Assembly: GCA_958510825.1 (NCBI GenBank)
Contig: OY294045.1
Location: 95,478,988-95,542,987 of the forward strand
Reading direction: 5' to 3'
Origin: Brachypterus glaber
Lineage: Eukaryota > Arthropoda > Insecta > Coleoptera > Kateretidae
DNA length: 64,000 nt
Position 1 is the stretch's first letter, and the number at the start of each line of letters is the position of its first letter. Below, in pieces: positions 23,288 through 34,580 of this stretch. The notes under the pieces are model-generated. The model was not told the origin of the DNA. It saw nothing but the letters and a program-made list of their open reading frames with translations, and made no database searches. The translations under genes were made by a program, and so were the position numbers.

Positions 23288-24148
23288 AACGACGGTCCCT
23301 TATCTCCCGCAACCTTTTTTGACATACAATCCATATTTGTATGTAGATTACCTTAATTGAACTTTGCAAAATATTTTTTAGTTAATCTAAGAACTGTTAA
23401 CTTACGTCATAAGACTTATTTACTTGGAAAATCTTATACTGGTTTGAATTTAAATCGAGCGCTTCGTATATTAGTAAAATCCGACACTGCTAGAATGCCG
23501 ATCGTGGTAGGTCAAAATTATTAGTAGAAGATCAGTGCCAAGTATTTGCATTACGTGTTAAGAGCGGTAAATACTTCTAATTGTAAATATGCATTTAATA
23601 AATTTAGTTTAAGCGATGTTATTTTAATGCGTACTTTTTTAATGAATAACGACGGTCCCTAATATTATCTTAATTGTTTTTAATTATATCTCAGACTAAA
23701 CATTTTAGATTTGTACAATAACATATACAATACCTAACCTCAAATTTGCAGGAACTGATCTCAAAGACCTTGATCCAAATCCCACTAATTGTGTCTAAAC
23801 GCAACGACGGTCCCTTGTAACGACGGTCCCCACGAAAAGGAACCGTTGTTGCTAACATAGGGAACGTCGTTACATATTTGAAGAATTATACAAATTTTTA
23901 CTCTGTTAACATTGTTCTTTCTAAAACTCTTACAGAATCAAAAAATAAATATATTCCAAACTCAAAAAAACAATATAATGCCTAAAATTAATCTTAGAGA
24001 AAGCCACTTGGATGAAAAGGGGAGTGAGAAATATAAAAAATATTATATTAAAAATATTAATTTTATTTTTAAATTGAGAAAATTTGGTCCCTTTGCGGTC
24101 CCTATAAAAAAATAACGACGGTCCCTATAAATAATAACGACGGTCCCT
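23288..24148 (+). repeat. Cluster of AACGACGGTCCCT repeats
   Basis: The 13-mer AACGACGGTCCCT occurs exactly at 23288, 23648, 23803, 24114 and 24136, once with one mismatch at 23819 (ending CCCC), and once inverted with one mismatch at about 23860. Partial GGTCCCT copies sit at 24086 and 24097. Spacing ranges from 9 bases to about 350 bases, so it is not a tandem array. The open frame 23912-24115 between copies has no recognisable domain. Confidence 0.8.
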
Positions 24149-24149
24149 C

Positions 24150-25050
24150 TAAGAATAATAAAATTGTTGCTAATCAACTGTATGTACAACCCTCTTGGAT
24201 TTGATCTTTTATTACAATATGAAGAATAACTATGACAATTTTTTCTTTTTTTATTTTTAATTTATAATTATTAAACCAATTTATACCATTATTAAATTTT
24301 ATCCCATAACACAAGGGTGTGGCTAAGACGATTTACTGTTTTTGCCATTATCTCAGTTTTAATAAATATGGAGTTGCTGCTTTTTAGGATAGTAGGGCAG
24401 AATAGGTGCGTTACGTAATACTTTAATAGGCCCTAAGGCCAAGTTACAGTATCGCTTATATTTTACGAGTCAAGATTAATTTTATTCAATGCACGTGCAC
24501 TTTAAATTAATATTGTCTGAATTTCATTTGCAGCAGCTTTTTGCGATATTATCCTAAACATTTTATACCAAAAATCTCATTAACTTAGTCAGTTTTATGT
24601 AAAAACCTTTGTTTAACGATAGCAAGCAAAAAAATATAAACGACAAAATAATTAAAATTTCCAAATTACGCCATGAAACTTTTAAAGATGACGCCCCTGA
24701 TGGCAGGAATTTATGACGTCACTCCTGTAAGAACAACCTATCATTATTCGTCGGGTTTCATCCAATGAAGCCGGCAGTTTTACGTTTAAATTTAGCCTCA
24801 TGTATATTAGTTTTTAAGTGAGTCTTTGTTGGGACGATTACAGGACTTTCACAATTATATCACAGATGATGTAGGCTTTGTTGGTGTTTTTTTTTTGTTA
24901 AGTTTGTAATTTTTATGATTTCTGTGTTGGAGAAATAGTGCGTAATATTAGTGCATAAAGCTAATAAAATTTGGATTGTATAATATGCATAAGCATAAGC
25001 ATAGCTATATAGAGTCCAAAAAAAAAACACATTAAATTAGTAATATGAAC
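24150..25050. other. No gene seen
   Basis: AT-rich spacer. One fragment GCGTTACGTAATACTT near 24410 matches the arm of the hairpin element at 31236. Confidence 0.55.
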
Positions 25051-25060
25051 ACTGAATACT

Positions 25061-26038
25061 ATAAAGAACTTTCACTCACGGGTTTAGACCGTGTTAATGG
25101 ATTTTCACTTTCCGACGTTTCGTCTCTTACTACTAGAGACATCTTCAGGGATTAATCTGAAACTAAGTTTCGAATCAACTTGTATCACTATTTATGACGA
25201 GTTGTGGTTATTCACCCGTGACGAGGTTTTTCCTATCAAAGACTTCCATATTGCAGGTAAGTGGTAACCAGTGTCCCGATTGATATTGTTAGTTATACCA
25301 AAAAAGACATTAATAAGACCATATACAAATACAGAAATCCCAGACCCAAACAACAGGACAATAGTGACAATGACAGACAGACAGAAGTTATACTTCCCTA
25401 TGTAAGCGGTATCACGGATAAAATAGGTAAACTTTTGAAGAAGTCAAATATTAAGCCTATATTTCGGTCCAACCAAAAATTAGGTCAATGTTTGACTTCA
25501 ACAAAAGACAAAATACCCCTGAGTTCAGAAGGCGTATATAAAATACCCTGCTCCTGTGGTACGGTTTACATAGGTGAAACTAAGAGAAAAATTTCTACAA
25601 GACTTCAAGAGCATGAGCGCAATATAAGAAAGAAACAAATTTCCTTATCGGCAGTAGCCGAACATGTACATGAAACAGGTCATAAAATCAATTTGTCTGA
25701 AACAAAACAAATATTAACAGAAAACAGAAAAATGCCAAGGAAGATACGAGAATCGATAGAAATCATCAAGCATCCTAACAATATCAATCGGGACACTGGT
25801 TACCACTTACCTGCAATATGGAAGTCTTTGATAGGAAAAACCTCGTCACGGGTGAATAACCACAACTCGTCATAAATAGTGACACAAGTTGATTGGAAAC
25901 TTAGTTTCAGATTAATCCCTGAAGATGTCTCTAGTAGTAAGAGACGAAACGTCGGAAAGTGAAAATCCATTAACACGGTCTAAACCCGAAAGTGAAAGTT
26001 CTTTATATCTTAATGGCCGTGAAAGCTTAAAATCTAAA
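25061..26038 (+). mobile_element. PLE family A, copy 1: truncated, palindromic ends, 10-bp TSD
   Basis: A Penelope-like element reduced to its 3' part. The left 230 bases (from ATAAAGAACTTTCACT) are an inverted copy of the right end and extend into the antisense of the last codons of its own endonuclease gene (TGTCCCGATTGATATTGTTA against TAACAATATCAATCGGGACA). The direct repeat ACTGAATACT at 25051-25060 and 26039-26048 is the target duplication. A 3' tail, ATCTTAATGGCCGTGAAAGC, lies outside the palindrome. The copy lacks reverse transcriptase. Confidence 0.88.
25293..25875 (+). pseudogene. PLE family A GIY-YIG endonuclease (C-terminal part of ORF)
   Basis: An uninterrupted frame of about 190 codons. 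After a Lys/Asp-rich linker (YTKKDINKTIYKYRNPRPKQ) comes the nuclease: GVYKIPCSCGTVYIGETKRK, then ISTRLQEHERNIRKKQ, AVAEHVHETGH and a C-terminal helix ending in HLPAIWKSLIGK. In PLEs this domain is fused downstream of the reverse transcriptase and nicks target DNA; the CSC and HVHETGH residues form a putative zinc site. The RT is missing, because the inverted repeat arm joins in directly upstream, so the start codon and first residues are not natural. It is about 97% identical by eye to the matching part of 33.6-34.2 kb, and it keeps the base whose loss breaks the other copy. Confidence 0.88.
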
Positions 26039-26279
26039 ACTGAATACTATTGTAAAAAATGTTGATGAATTTAATTTGAAACGTACAACGCGTTGCAACG
26101 TAAAGATAATTTTTTGCTAAGTTTAGGTTTAAAGATAACAAGTTAGCGTTTGCGCAAAGATCATTACACAGTAAGAAGGTTTTTGTTAGTCAAGATAGAA
26201 ATAACAAAATGATTTCGGGGATGGAGTAACTTCAGAACACTTAACTGTTACCTGAAGTCAAGAATACCACATTTATATA

Positions 26280-27000
26280 CAGTGCGGTCCAAAAGTTACC
26301 CCCCCCCTTTTAACTTTTGAACGAGTTGAGATATCGACTTCAAATTTAGAACTTAAATAAGACAACTTAAACTATCTTTTAGCATATATTTGATATTTTC
26401 AGCTCTTAAAATGTGGGCAGGGGAGCATGGGGGGACATTTTTTTAAATGGAAAAGGGGGTCGTGTGATACATCATTTTAAAGCTTATAAAAATCTCTATT
26501 TAAACTAACATTTTTAAATTTTTTAAAAATGTTTTTTAAGGTTTTGATTTTTCAATTTTTTGTGCTAAAACATTCGATTTTTTAAGTTTTTTTTTATAAA
26601 TTTTTATTTATGTCAATTAAAATTAGTTTAAAAGTATAATTAACATTTTTTTATGATGAAATTAGGCATTTTTAAAAAAATATTTGTTTTATTTTTAGAG
26701 TAATTTCGACATAAATACCCATTTTCAACCCCATTTTAAACCCAATTTTTTTTTTTTTTATTTAAAAATATGTAGTTAAATGGAAAATTTTATAAGCTTT
26801 AAAATGATGTATTACACGACCCCCCTTTCCGTTTAAAAAAATGTGCCCCCATGCCCCCCTACCCACATTTTAAGAGCTGAAAGTATTAAATATATGCTAA
26901 AAGATAGTTTAAATTGTCTTATTTAAAAGTTCCAAATTTGAAGTCGATATCTCAACTGGTTCAAAAGTTAAGAGGGGGGGGCGACTTTTGGACCGCTCTG
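26280..27000. mobile_element. CAGTGCGGTCC palindromic MITE, copy 2 (721 bp)
   Basis: Same family as 21446-22140, with TA at 26278-26279 and 27001-27002. It differs from copy 1 by homopolymer lengths and a roughly 20-base indel around GTCAATTAAAATTAG. Non-coding; the minus frame into 26909 is terminal repeat. Confidence 0.9.
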
Positions 27001-27210
27001 TATAATATAAATACAAATTTATACTGAGCTGACCAACTATCGAAAGAAAAAGGTCAAACAAAATTAGAAGAAGATGAAGAAGAACAATAACCCATGATAA
27101 TCCAATCAAAATAAATAAAATTTTTTCTAAAATAATTACACGGTGCGACAAAATCGAGGTTGATTTTTTTGGCAAGAGATCTGTCAAAGTTATTTGAAAA
27201 TATAGGTCAT

Positions 27211-28141
27211 CAAGTCAAGTCAAGTCATAATTTATTAATGCTAATAGATTACAAAGATCTTTACACAGGTCAATAATTTAAATAATAAATATATATATAG
27301 ACAAAACATACATTTGTTTACAAAAAGGAATAAAAGTAATATATAAAACATAATTGAGCAAAAACAAAACACTAGTTGGACACCATGTTTGAAAAATCAA
27401 AGTTCATAAACTCAGAAACCGAATAGAAAGCGTTTGCCAATAAGTGTTTTTTTATAACTTTTTCGAAACTTACCACCGGAAGACCACGAACGGTCTCTGG
27501 AAGTTTGTTAAAAAACTTAAGAGAATGAAAATTCAGACCATTCTGCGATGCCCTTAACCTGAAGAATCCAGGACGCAAATCATTTTTTGCTCGAGTATTG
27601 TGCTGATGAACATCAGCATTCCGAGAAAAGCTGCATTGGTTGATGTGAGCATGTCGGAGACAGTGATATATATAGAGGCAAGGAAGAGTGAGAATGCTAA
27701 ATTCTATAAACTTACCTCTACATTCATCCCTGTATCCCAAACTCCCAACAACTCGAAAAGCTCTCCTCTGAAGGCTAAATATTCTTTCACTGTCAGCACA
27801 ATCTCCCCACAAAGCTATACCATATTCTAGGATTGAATGTATTAACCCGAAGTATGCTGTACGCAGAACTGCACCAGACACAGTATCTTGTAGGGATCTT
27901 AAGCAAAAAACATGTTTAGCAAGCCTTGATGCCAAATGTCAGTTTGAGGCCTCCAGGTAAAAGTCGGGTCAAGGATTACACCCAGAAACCTCACATTTTC
28001 AGTTCCCACAAAACCCCTTGAATCTCTTAAAGAAAAGAGCACTCGCTCTGTTTTTGAAGCATTTAGAGAAAGTCCGTTACAAGCAAACCATTCGGCAGCC
28101 ATCGTCTAATATAGTCGAGTCCCAAAGGGATTTTGCTACTT
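27211..28141 (-). mobile_element. Group II LINE, 5'-truncated, TTGAC tail, 8-bp TSD
   Basis: Minus-strand RT remnant starting at AAEWFACNGLSLNASKTERV, then VRFLGVILDPTFTWRPQ, a frameshift near 27930, SILEYGIALWGDCADSERIF, LQRRAFRVVGSLGYRDE and the FFNKLPETVRGLP domain to a stop near 27374. The FADD box and everything upstream are lost. The 3' end is AATAAA, a few bases, then three TTGAC units (27211-27226). TAGGTCAT at 27203-27210 and 28142-28149 is a perfect 8-bp target duplication, so both boundaries are known. Close relative of the 3.0 and 45.5 kb copies. Confidence 0.9.
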
Positions 28142-28169
28142 TAGGTCATTTAAGCGATTTTTTTTAATT

Positions 28170-29443
28170 TAAAATTTGCTAATATGCTGTTTACGAGAAA
28201 AATGCAGTTAAAAGGCTTTCAGATAGATACTATTTACACTGATTTTTTTAAGGCGTTCGACACAGTTCCACATAATGTACTATTTAATAAAATGGCTTCA
28301 CTGGGTGTTTGTGGAGATATGTATAACTGGTTTGTTGACTTTATATCAGGTAGGCAGTTGGTCGTGACGCTGTGTGGTGCCCTCTCTAGCCCTATAGATG
28401 TCACATCTGGTGTTTTGCAAGGTGGTCATTTATCCACCACTATTTTTGATTGTTTTATTGATGATATTGGTGAAGTATTAGTCCTTGTGACTATGTTATT
28501 TTTGCTGATGATTTAAAGTTTTTTAAAATAATACATGATGAGTCTGACTGTGTAGGGCTGCAGAGGACATTGGACAGGGTTCACGACTGGTGCCTAATCA
28601 ACGGTATGAAATTAAATGTAGGAAAATGTAAGTTCATGCAGTTTTATAGAATTCATAGGCCCACAATATTTGCCTATAATATTGATAATATTGATTTGGA
28701 AGGTGTTACCACTATGAGAGATCTGGGAGTGGTCTATGACAATAAAATGTGCTTTAACAATCATATTGTAAGTCAAGTAAACAAAGCCTTAAAAATGTTG
28801 GGTTTTCTTAAAAGAAACCTTAAAGATTTTCATAACATTAATTGTATTAAAATATTATATTATTCATTAGTAAGATCTCATTTGGAATTTAACTGTATTA
28901 TTTGGTGTCCAATTTATAAATACCAAATAGACTTAATAGAAAATGTACAAAATAGATTTTTAAAATTTCTATCTTATAAATCGCACGTTTCATTGTCAGA
29001 GTCCACTACAAATTCTCGGAGAGTATTTTTTAATGTTCAGCCCTTAGTAGACAGGAGAAGAAATCTGGAAATGTTATTTCTTTATAAGCTATTGCATGGA
29101 ACCGTGGATTGCCCTGAAATTCTTTCAATGGTAAATATTACAGTCCCATCATCTAGCAGAAATTCTAGAGTGTTTTATACAAATGTTCATAGAACAAATT
29201 ATGCAAATAACATACCCATTGATAGGATTTGCAGAACAGCGAATTCATTAAATTTAAATTTTTTTATACCATTTAATACCTTTAAAAGGGACCTGATTAG
29301 CCTTAGTTAAAATTTTATTTATTTAGTTTATTTTAGTAAACTTCTATTTATTTATATACCTATGTACAAATATTTTGATTATTTATTGTATTATCAAACT
29401 GGATTTTCCGTAAATAAATGAATTGAATTGAAAAAAAAAAAAA
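28170..29443 (+). mobile_element. Group I LINE, 5'-truncated, GAATT tail
   Basis: Plus-strand RT beginning at IDTIYTDFFKAFDTVPHNVL (catalytic motif A), then GVLQGGHLSTTIFDCFIDDI, the catalytic FADDLKFF box after a one-base frameshift near 28490, GMKLNVGKCKFMQF, MRDLGVVYDNKMCF, SHLEFNCIIWCPIY and the C-terminal domain to a stop at 29308. Only this frameshift interrupts about 370 codons. The usual GVPQGS motif is altered to GVLQGGH. The 3' end is AATAAA, then GAATT units mixed with an A15 run. Its 5' end abuts the target duplication of the divergent group II copy at 27.2-28.1 kb. Confidence 0.88.
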
Positions 29444-29764
29444 AATTGAATTGAAAGACGATTCGCTCACCGCAGTAATGAGAAGAATCTAGCACATGCG
29501 CACTGGTTTCATTATTTTTGTTTTGACGGATGTCAAAAGTGGCTTCCGTTTAGGCAGTTGTAGTTTTATGAAATAGTTTAATTTGAGTGGGGTTACGGTG
29601 CGCATCAGGTCCACAAAAATGAACTATATTTTTGCACTGATATCTGGTTTTATTACTAAAACTTACTGTCTTGAATATAATTAGGTGCGGAAAATCCAGT
29701 TTTTTTGTTAGAATATATAGCAAAAGATTTTTAAAATACTCACGAATTTCTTTTTGATTTTTTT

Positions 29765-30115
29765 AATGGGGGCGTTGGTTTACGTTAACTATGGTTTGGT
29801 TTGGTAGTTTGCTGGTTTGGTGTTTTTTTTTTAATGGGACGCGTTGGTTTACGTTAACAATGGTTTGGTTTGGTAGTTTGCTGGTTTGTGTTTTTTTTTT
29901 AATGGGAGGCGTTGGTTTACGTCAATAATGGTTTGGTTTGGTAGTTTGCTGGTTTGTTGTTTTTTTTTTAATGGGAGGCGTTGATTTACGTTAACAATGG
30001 TTTGGTTTGGTAGTTTGCTGGTTTGTGTTTTTTTTTAATGGGAGGCGTTGGTTTACGTCAATAATGGTTTGGTTTGGTAGTTTGCTGGTTTGGTGTTTTT
30101 TTTTTAATGGGAGGC
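29765..30115 (+). repeat. 68-bp minisatellite, five copies
   Basis: AATGGG recurs at 29765, 29833, 29901, 29970, 30038 and 30106, giving 68-69 base units. The unit is T/G-rich on this strand: GCGTTGGTTTACGT, AATGGTTTGGTTTGGTAGTT, TGCTGG, then a T run. Units alternate between GTTAACAATGG and GTCAATAATGG. Non-coding. Confidence 0.95.
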
Positions 30116-30199
30116 ATTTTTCAGATACGATATTTCAGAATTTAGGAGGCGATATATTTTAAGAATCAAATGTTTATTAATGAATATTCCGCAATTTTT

Positions 30200-30561
30200 T
30201 TTTACAAATGACAACTTTCAGGAAAATCCTGATATCTCATAAGCCAGAAGGCAAAAAGTAAAAAAATAAAAAAGAAAATATTCATTAAAACTGCGGCAAT
30301 AAGAAAGTCTTTAATAATTTGATAAACAGGTGCAGTGGCGTGCCATGCAAGTCCTAGAAGATGGAGTAAAAAACATAGTTGTACATTATTTGTTGCTGTT
30401 AATACAAAAAAAAAATAATCTTTCTTAAAACAAACAAAAGTAGAGAATGTTTAAGCTTGAAAACAAAAAAAGAATCAGTCAAATCCATTAATTAGTTTTC
30501 GAAATATTGAATTTAAAAAATGTCAATTTTTTAGGTGTCCGGAATTTAATGTGCGGCAGTG
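30200..30561. mobile_element. CACTGCC-ended element, copy 1 (inverted partner 45112-45490)
   Basis: About 360 bases are an inverted copy of 45112-45490. One end is GGTGTCCGGAATTTAATGTG then CGGCAGTG-TA; the other fades around TTTCAGGAAAATCCTGATAT. TA flanks the defined end in both copies. Non-coding. Confidence 0.75.
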
Positions 30562-30564
30562 TAG

Positions 30565-31235
30565 TAATAATTATTGGACTAGAAAAACATAATTTTCTCG
30601 CCTAGGATTAACATATACTATTAAATCCAATAGCCTCATCTATCATATTTATTATTTCTGTCAGTAAGCCGTAAGTAGGTATACTTTAACTGTTTTGTCC
30701 TAAAATAACAAAACGTATCTATGAGCTGTTAAAAAGAATAAAAGTTTGATCAAAAGAAAAGGTAATTCCAGAAGCATAATATGAATATTATTCCGTCAAA
30801 AAATATCCATTTTATGATATAAAAGGTGAAAACAACTATTTCTGTAATATTAACGGTCTAACGGTATTAAAACATACAAACATACATACCAGATACCTTA
30901 TTATATTATTCACAGCACCTGCGCTTATTCGATTTTACCTAAAAGCACCACTTTTTGTATGATAAACCTGTACGAAAAGTTTAATTTTTCGGACTAGGCC
31001 GCAAAAGTAAAATAGTAAACGCTGATTGGTTGATTATTGTTAAAACGGTTGACATTTAATTTCTAACCTCAAATTTGTTGCCAAAAATACAAACTTATTT
31101 ATTAATATATTACAATAGAATAAAAATAGTGTATGACACGCGGGCGAAAACTGTTTTTATGGCAACTAGGGTTGCTAACCTCGCTCTCCGAGCTAGGATG
31201 GCAATCTTCGTAATCGCCCTAAAAACATTACTTTT
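30565..31235. other. No gene seen
   Basis: AT-rich spacer. ACACGCGGGCGAAAACTG near 31137 resembles the arm of the 4273-4379 palindrome. Confidence 0.5.
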
Positions 31236-31384
31236 GGGAATGTTCAAGTATTACGTAACGCTCCTAGGGGGGGTCATTTTGGAGTGTTACGCCCATGTTT
31301 ATTGAATAGGAAAATAGCGTTACAGGGGGGGAGTGGGGGTCCAAAATGATCAAAATTTGCGTTACGTAATACTTGAGCGTTCCC
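31236..31384. mobile_element. Hairpin MITE with GTATTACGTAACGC arms
   Basis: GGGAATGTTCAAGTATTACG at the left pairs with CGTAATACTTGAGCGTTCCC at the right. The loop carries G-rich CCTAGGGGGGGTCATTTTGG and ACAGGGGGGGAGTGGGGGTC. A half copy is at 43318-43362 and a fragment near 24410. Confidence 0.8.
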
Positions 31385-31929
31385 TTTCGTTCTTGTATCA
31401 TAAACTACTATTTTAGGCATTTAACATTTATAGATATTATCCTAATTTTTTTTTCAAAAAATACTACAAACTTTAAGACAAATATAGTTTTATCTAGTAG
31501 ATAAAGCTTTTAAAAAATGGTGTCTTTATAAGTTATAAATTATAAATATAGTTCCTTACTCGATGATTTGATCATGTGGTTTATTGTACTATTAAACCAG
31601 GTTATATTATAAGCATTAACTTTCGTTAATATACTCTTTGCAACGTTATGGCAGAGTGCAGTTTTATACAAGTCGACAGTAACTGGCATGACAAAGCGCG
31701 CTGGATGTTGGACCCAGAATATCTCAATGTATGCCAAGTCTATATCCCTTCCATCCTCTAAGGGTTCAAATGTAAAACGTGTTTTATTTCTACGTAATAC
31801 AACACGTTAAATAGCACTTTTTATTAAATGTTGCGCTTCACTTTATTTTAAACTTTAAAAAGTGAAAGTGTGTCAAAAGTTTTTAATACCTAAACAAAAA
31901 AAAAAGTAATTTTTGACATTTTTATTTTT

Positions 31930-34352
31930 ATAAAGAACTTTCACTTTCGGGTTTAGACCGTGTTAATGGATTTTCACTTTCCGACGTTTCGTCTCTTACT
32001 ACTAGAGACATCTTCAGGGATTAATCTGAAACTAAGTTTCGAATCAACTTGTGTCACTATTTATGACGAGTTGTGGTTATTCAAGGAAGCTAGACAACGT
32101 ATCAGACCAACTGTACCGCTTGCATCAGAAACTGGGTAAGACAATTGATTTTGATTTATTTCATGTACTAGATACTATAACTTATGAACACGCTCATGCT
32201 ATTGGTGTTAAAGTCTCAGAAATCCAAAAGAAAAAGTTTTCTTCTTTGGATAGTAAAGAGAAACCTCCAGTAAATTCAAACACTGTTGTTAATTTGTCAA
32301 AGACAAACTTAACAGAATGTGAGATCTCTTTGCTGTCCAAAGGACATAACTTTGCCGTTACACCTAGGACAGTACCAACAGACGAAATAATTTCTATAGT
32401 GGAGTCTTCCTTGTCTTCATTACCCCCGGTAGATGCAGAGATAGTACGTTATGAAACGGCTAAGATTCTGAAAAAGTCAAAACCACCTAAGTCTAACCTG
32501 ACAAGGGAGGAATATTTAGCTTTAAAGAATCTTAATCGTAATGACGATATTATTGTTGTGCCTGCTGATAAGGGTAATGCCACTGTGGTGATGGACAAAC
32601 TTGACTATTTTAACAAAATAACGGAACTCATAGACAATGACACATACGAAAAACTCGAGACCGATCCTACTGGAAAATTTGAACGAAAAATCACACAATT
32701 ACTTAAACAATCATCCCTTACACCTCTTGAAATTTATAATCTAACCCCCCGAGACTCCCGCGTACCAAAATTATATGGTTTACCTAAAATTCACAAGGAC
32801 GGTGCCCCTCTTAGACCAATTGTCAGCACAATAGGTTCCCCTACGTATAAACTTGCCAAACACCTTGCCCAAATCTTAAATCAGTTAGTTGGAAAAACGA
32901 GGTCTTATGTAAAAAATTCCACACACTTTGTACAAACCTTATCGACAGTGACCCTGGACCCCTCGGACATAATGGTTAGTTTCGACGTAGAATCTCTATT
33001 TACTAACGTTCCCGTTCCCGATACAATAAATATTATACGAGACCTACTTACAACTGGAAATCTTGACCCTAAGTTATGTAAATTATTTGAAGCTTGTCTG
33101 ACATCTACATATTTTCTGATACAGGGAGAGTTCTATGAACAAGTGTCAGGCGCCGCATTGGGATCCCCATTATCAACCCCTGCGGCCAATGCTTTCATGG
33201 AATACTTCGAGAAAAAAGCTATTGAGTCATTTCCATTAAAACCTAAAATTTGACGCAGATACGTAGACGATGTCTATGCTATTTGGCCCCATGGCATGGA
33301 AAGCCTTCAAGGTTTTCTAAATCACCTCAATTCCCAACATAAATCTATAAGGTTTACGATGGAAATTGAGAACAACGGATCACTTCCCTTTTTGGACGTT
33401 TTGGTTTACAAAACGGAAAATGGCTCAATAGGACACTCGGTATACAGGAAGAAAACCCACACTGACAGATACCTAAACGCATTTTCACATCACCATCCCT
33501 CTCAAAAACGCTCGGTAGTTAATTCACTTGTTCATAGGGCTTTCATGATTTCAGACAAGAATTCCCTAGACACAGAACTCCTTAAACTAACCTTGACCAT
33601 GAACGGTTATACCAAAAAAGACATTAATAAGACCATATACAAATACAGAAATCCCAGACCCAAACAACAGGACAATAGTGACAATGACAGACAGACACAA
33701 GTTATACTTCCCTATGTAAGCGGATCACGGATAAAATAGGTAAACTTTTGAAGAAGTCAAATATTAAGCCTATATTTCGGTCCAACCAAAAATTAGGTCA
33801 ATGTTTGACTTCAACAAAAGACAAAATACCCCTGAGTTCAGAAGGCGTATTTAAAATACCCTGCTCCTGTGGTACGGTTTACATAGGTGAAACTAAGAGA
33901 AAAATTTCTACAAGACTTCAAGAGCATGAGCGCAATATAAGAAAGAAACAAATTTCCTTATCGGCAGTAGCCGAACATGTACATGAAACAGGTCATAAAA
34001 TCAACTTGTCTGAAACAAAACAAATATTAACAGAAAACAAAAAAATGCCAAGGAAGATACGGGAATCGATAGAAATCATCAAGCATCCTAACAATATCAA
34101 TCGGGACACTGGTTACCACTTACCTGCAATATGGAAGTCTTTGATAGGAAAAACCTCGTCACGGGTGAATAACCACAACTCGTCATAAATAGTGACACAA
34201 GTTGATTCGAAACTTAGTTTCAGATTAATCCCTGAAGATGTCTCTAGTAGTAAGAGACGAAACGTCGGAAAGTGAAAATCCATTAACACGGTCTAAACCC
34301 GAAAGTGAAAGTTCTTTATATCTTAATGGCCGTGAAAGCTTAAAATCTAAAA
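31930..34352 (+). mobile_element. PLE family A, copy 2: nearly full-length
   Basis: Left end (31930 to about 32085, TATAAAGAACTTTCACTTTC) is an inverted copy of 34166-34320, so the element is bounded by about 155-base inverted repeats, then ends with the tail ATCTTAATGGCCGTGAAAGC as in copy 1. Between them lies one long coding region (described separately). No clear target duplication: the left flank is a T-rich run. Penelope-like elements often have such inverted or partial terminal copies. This copy has not lost any major domain that I can see, although the N-terminal end is joined directly to the inverted arm. Confidence 0.9.
32085..34188 (+). pseudogene. PLE family A reverse transcriptase-GIY-YIG polyprotein, two lesions
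   Basis: About 700 codons encode a Penelope-like RT followed by an endonuclease. In order: N-terminal region with FDLFHVLDTITYEHAHA; NDDIIVVPADKGNATVVMD; VPKLYGLPKIHKDGAPLRPI (RT motif 2); MVSFDVESLFTNVP (motif A, catalytic Asp); GAALGSPLSTPAANAFMEY (motif B); RRYVDDVYAIW (motif C, YVDD); FLDVLVYKTENGSIGHSVY; then CSCGTVYIGETKRKISTRLQ and HVHETGH (GIY-YIG). A TGA at 33251-33253 sits two codons before RRYVDD, where related proteins usually have Trp, so a TGG to TGA change is likely. A one-base loss near 33724 (GCGGATCACGG against GCGGTATCACGG in copy 1) shifts the frame before the nuclease. Otherwise intact, so inactivation looks recent. Confidence 0.92.
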
Positions 34353-34432
34353 TGTTTGAATTTTGTTAATTTTTATTCGATATTGCACTTTACGTTTACC
34401 TTATTGTCTTATCCTCGTATTATTTCATTGTA

Positions 34433-34580
34433 AAAAATAATAGTATATTATTTACCAAGTGAGAGAAGTTTAACATTTTTGACCTGCGTCAAATTGCGGG
34501 ATGAGCGCGCTAGCGCGAAGCCTGCAAGACGCGGTCTAAAATGTTAAATCTTCACTCACGTGGAAAATATAGTATTTTTT
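34433..34580. mobile_element. Palindrome around AGCGCGCTAGCGCG
   Basis: AATAGTATATTATTTACCAA with GTGAGAGAAGTTTAACATTTT pairs imperfectly with AAAATGTTAAATCTTCACTC and TGGAAAATATAGTATT. The centre is GAGCGCGCTAGCGCGAAG. It overlaps by a few bases the terminus of the next element. Confidence 0.7.

Noticed and set aside
23288..24148. AACGACGGTCCCT cluster as a CRISPR array
   Set aside because: Repeats are only 13 bases, spacing is irregular, one copy is inverted, and the DNA is eukaryotic.
27600..27830. Plus-strand frame inside the 27.2-kb LINE
   Set aside because: Shadow of the minus-strand RT.
25061..34352. The two PLE copies as a segmental duplication
   Set aside because: Their flanks are unrelated, one has its own 10-bp target duplication, and their inverted arms differ in length, so they are separate insertions.
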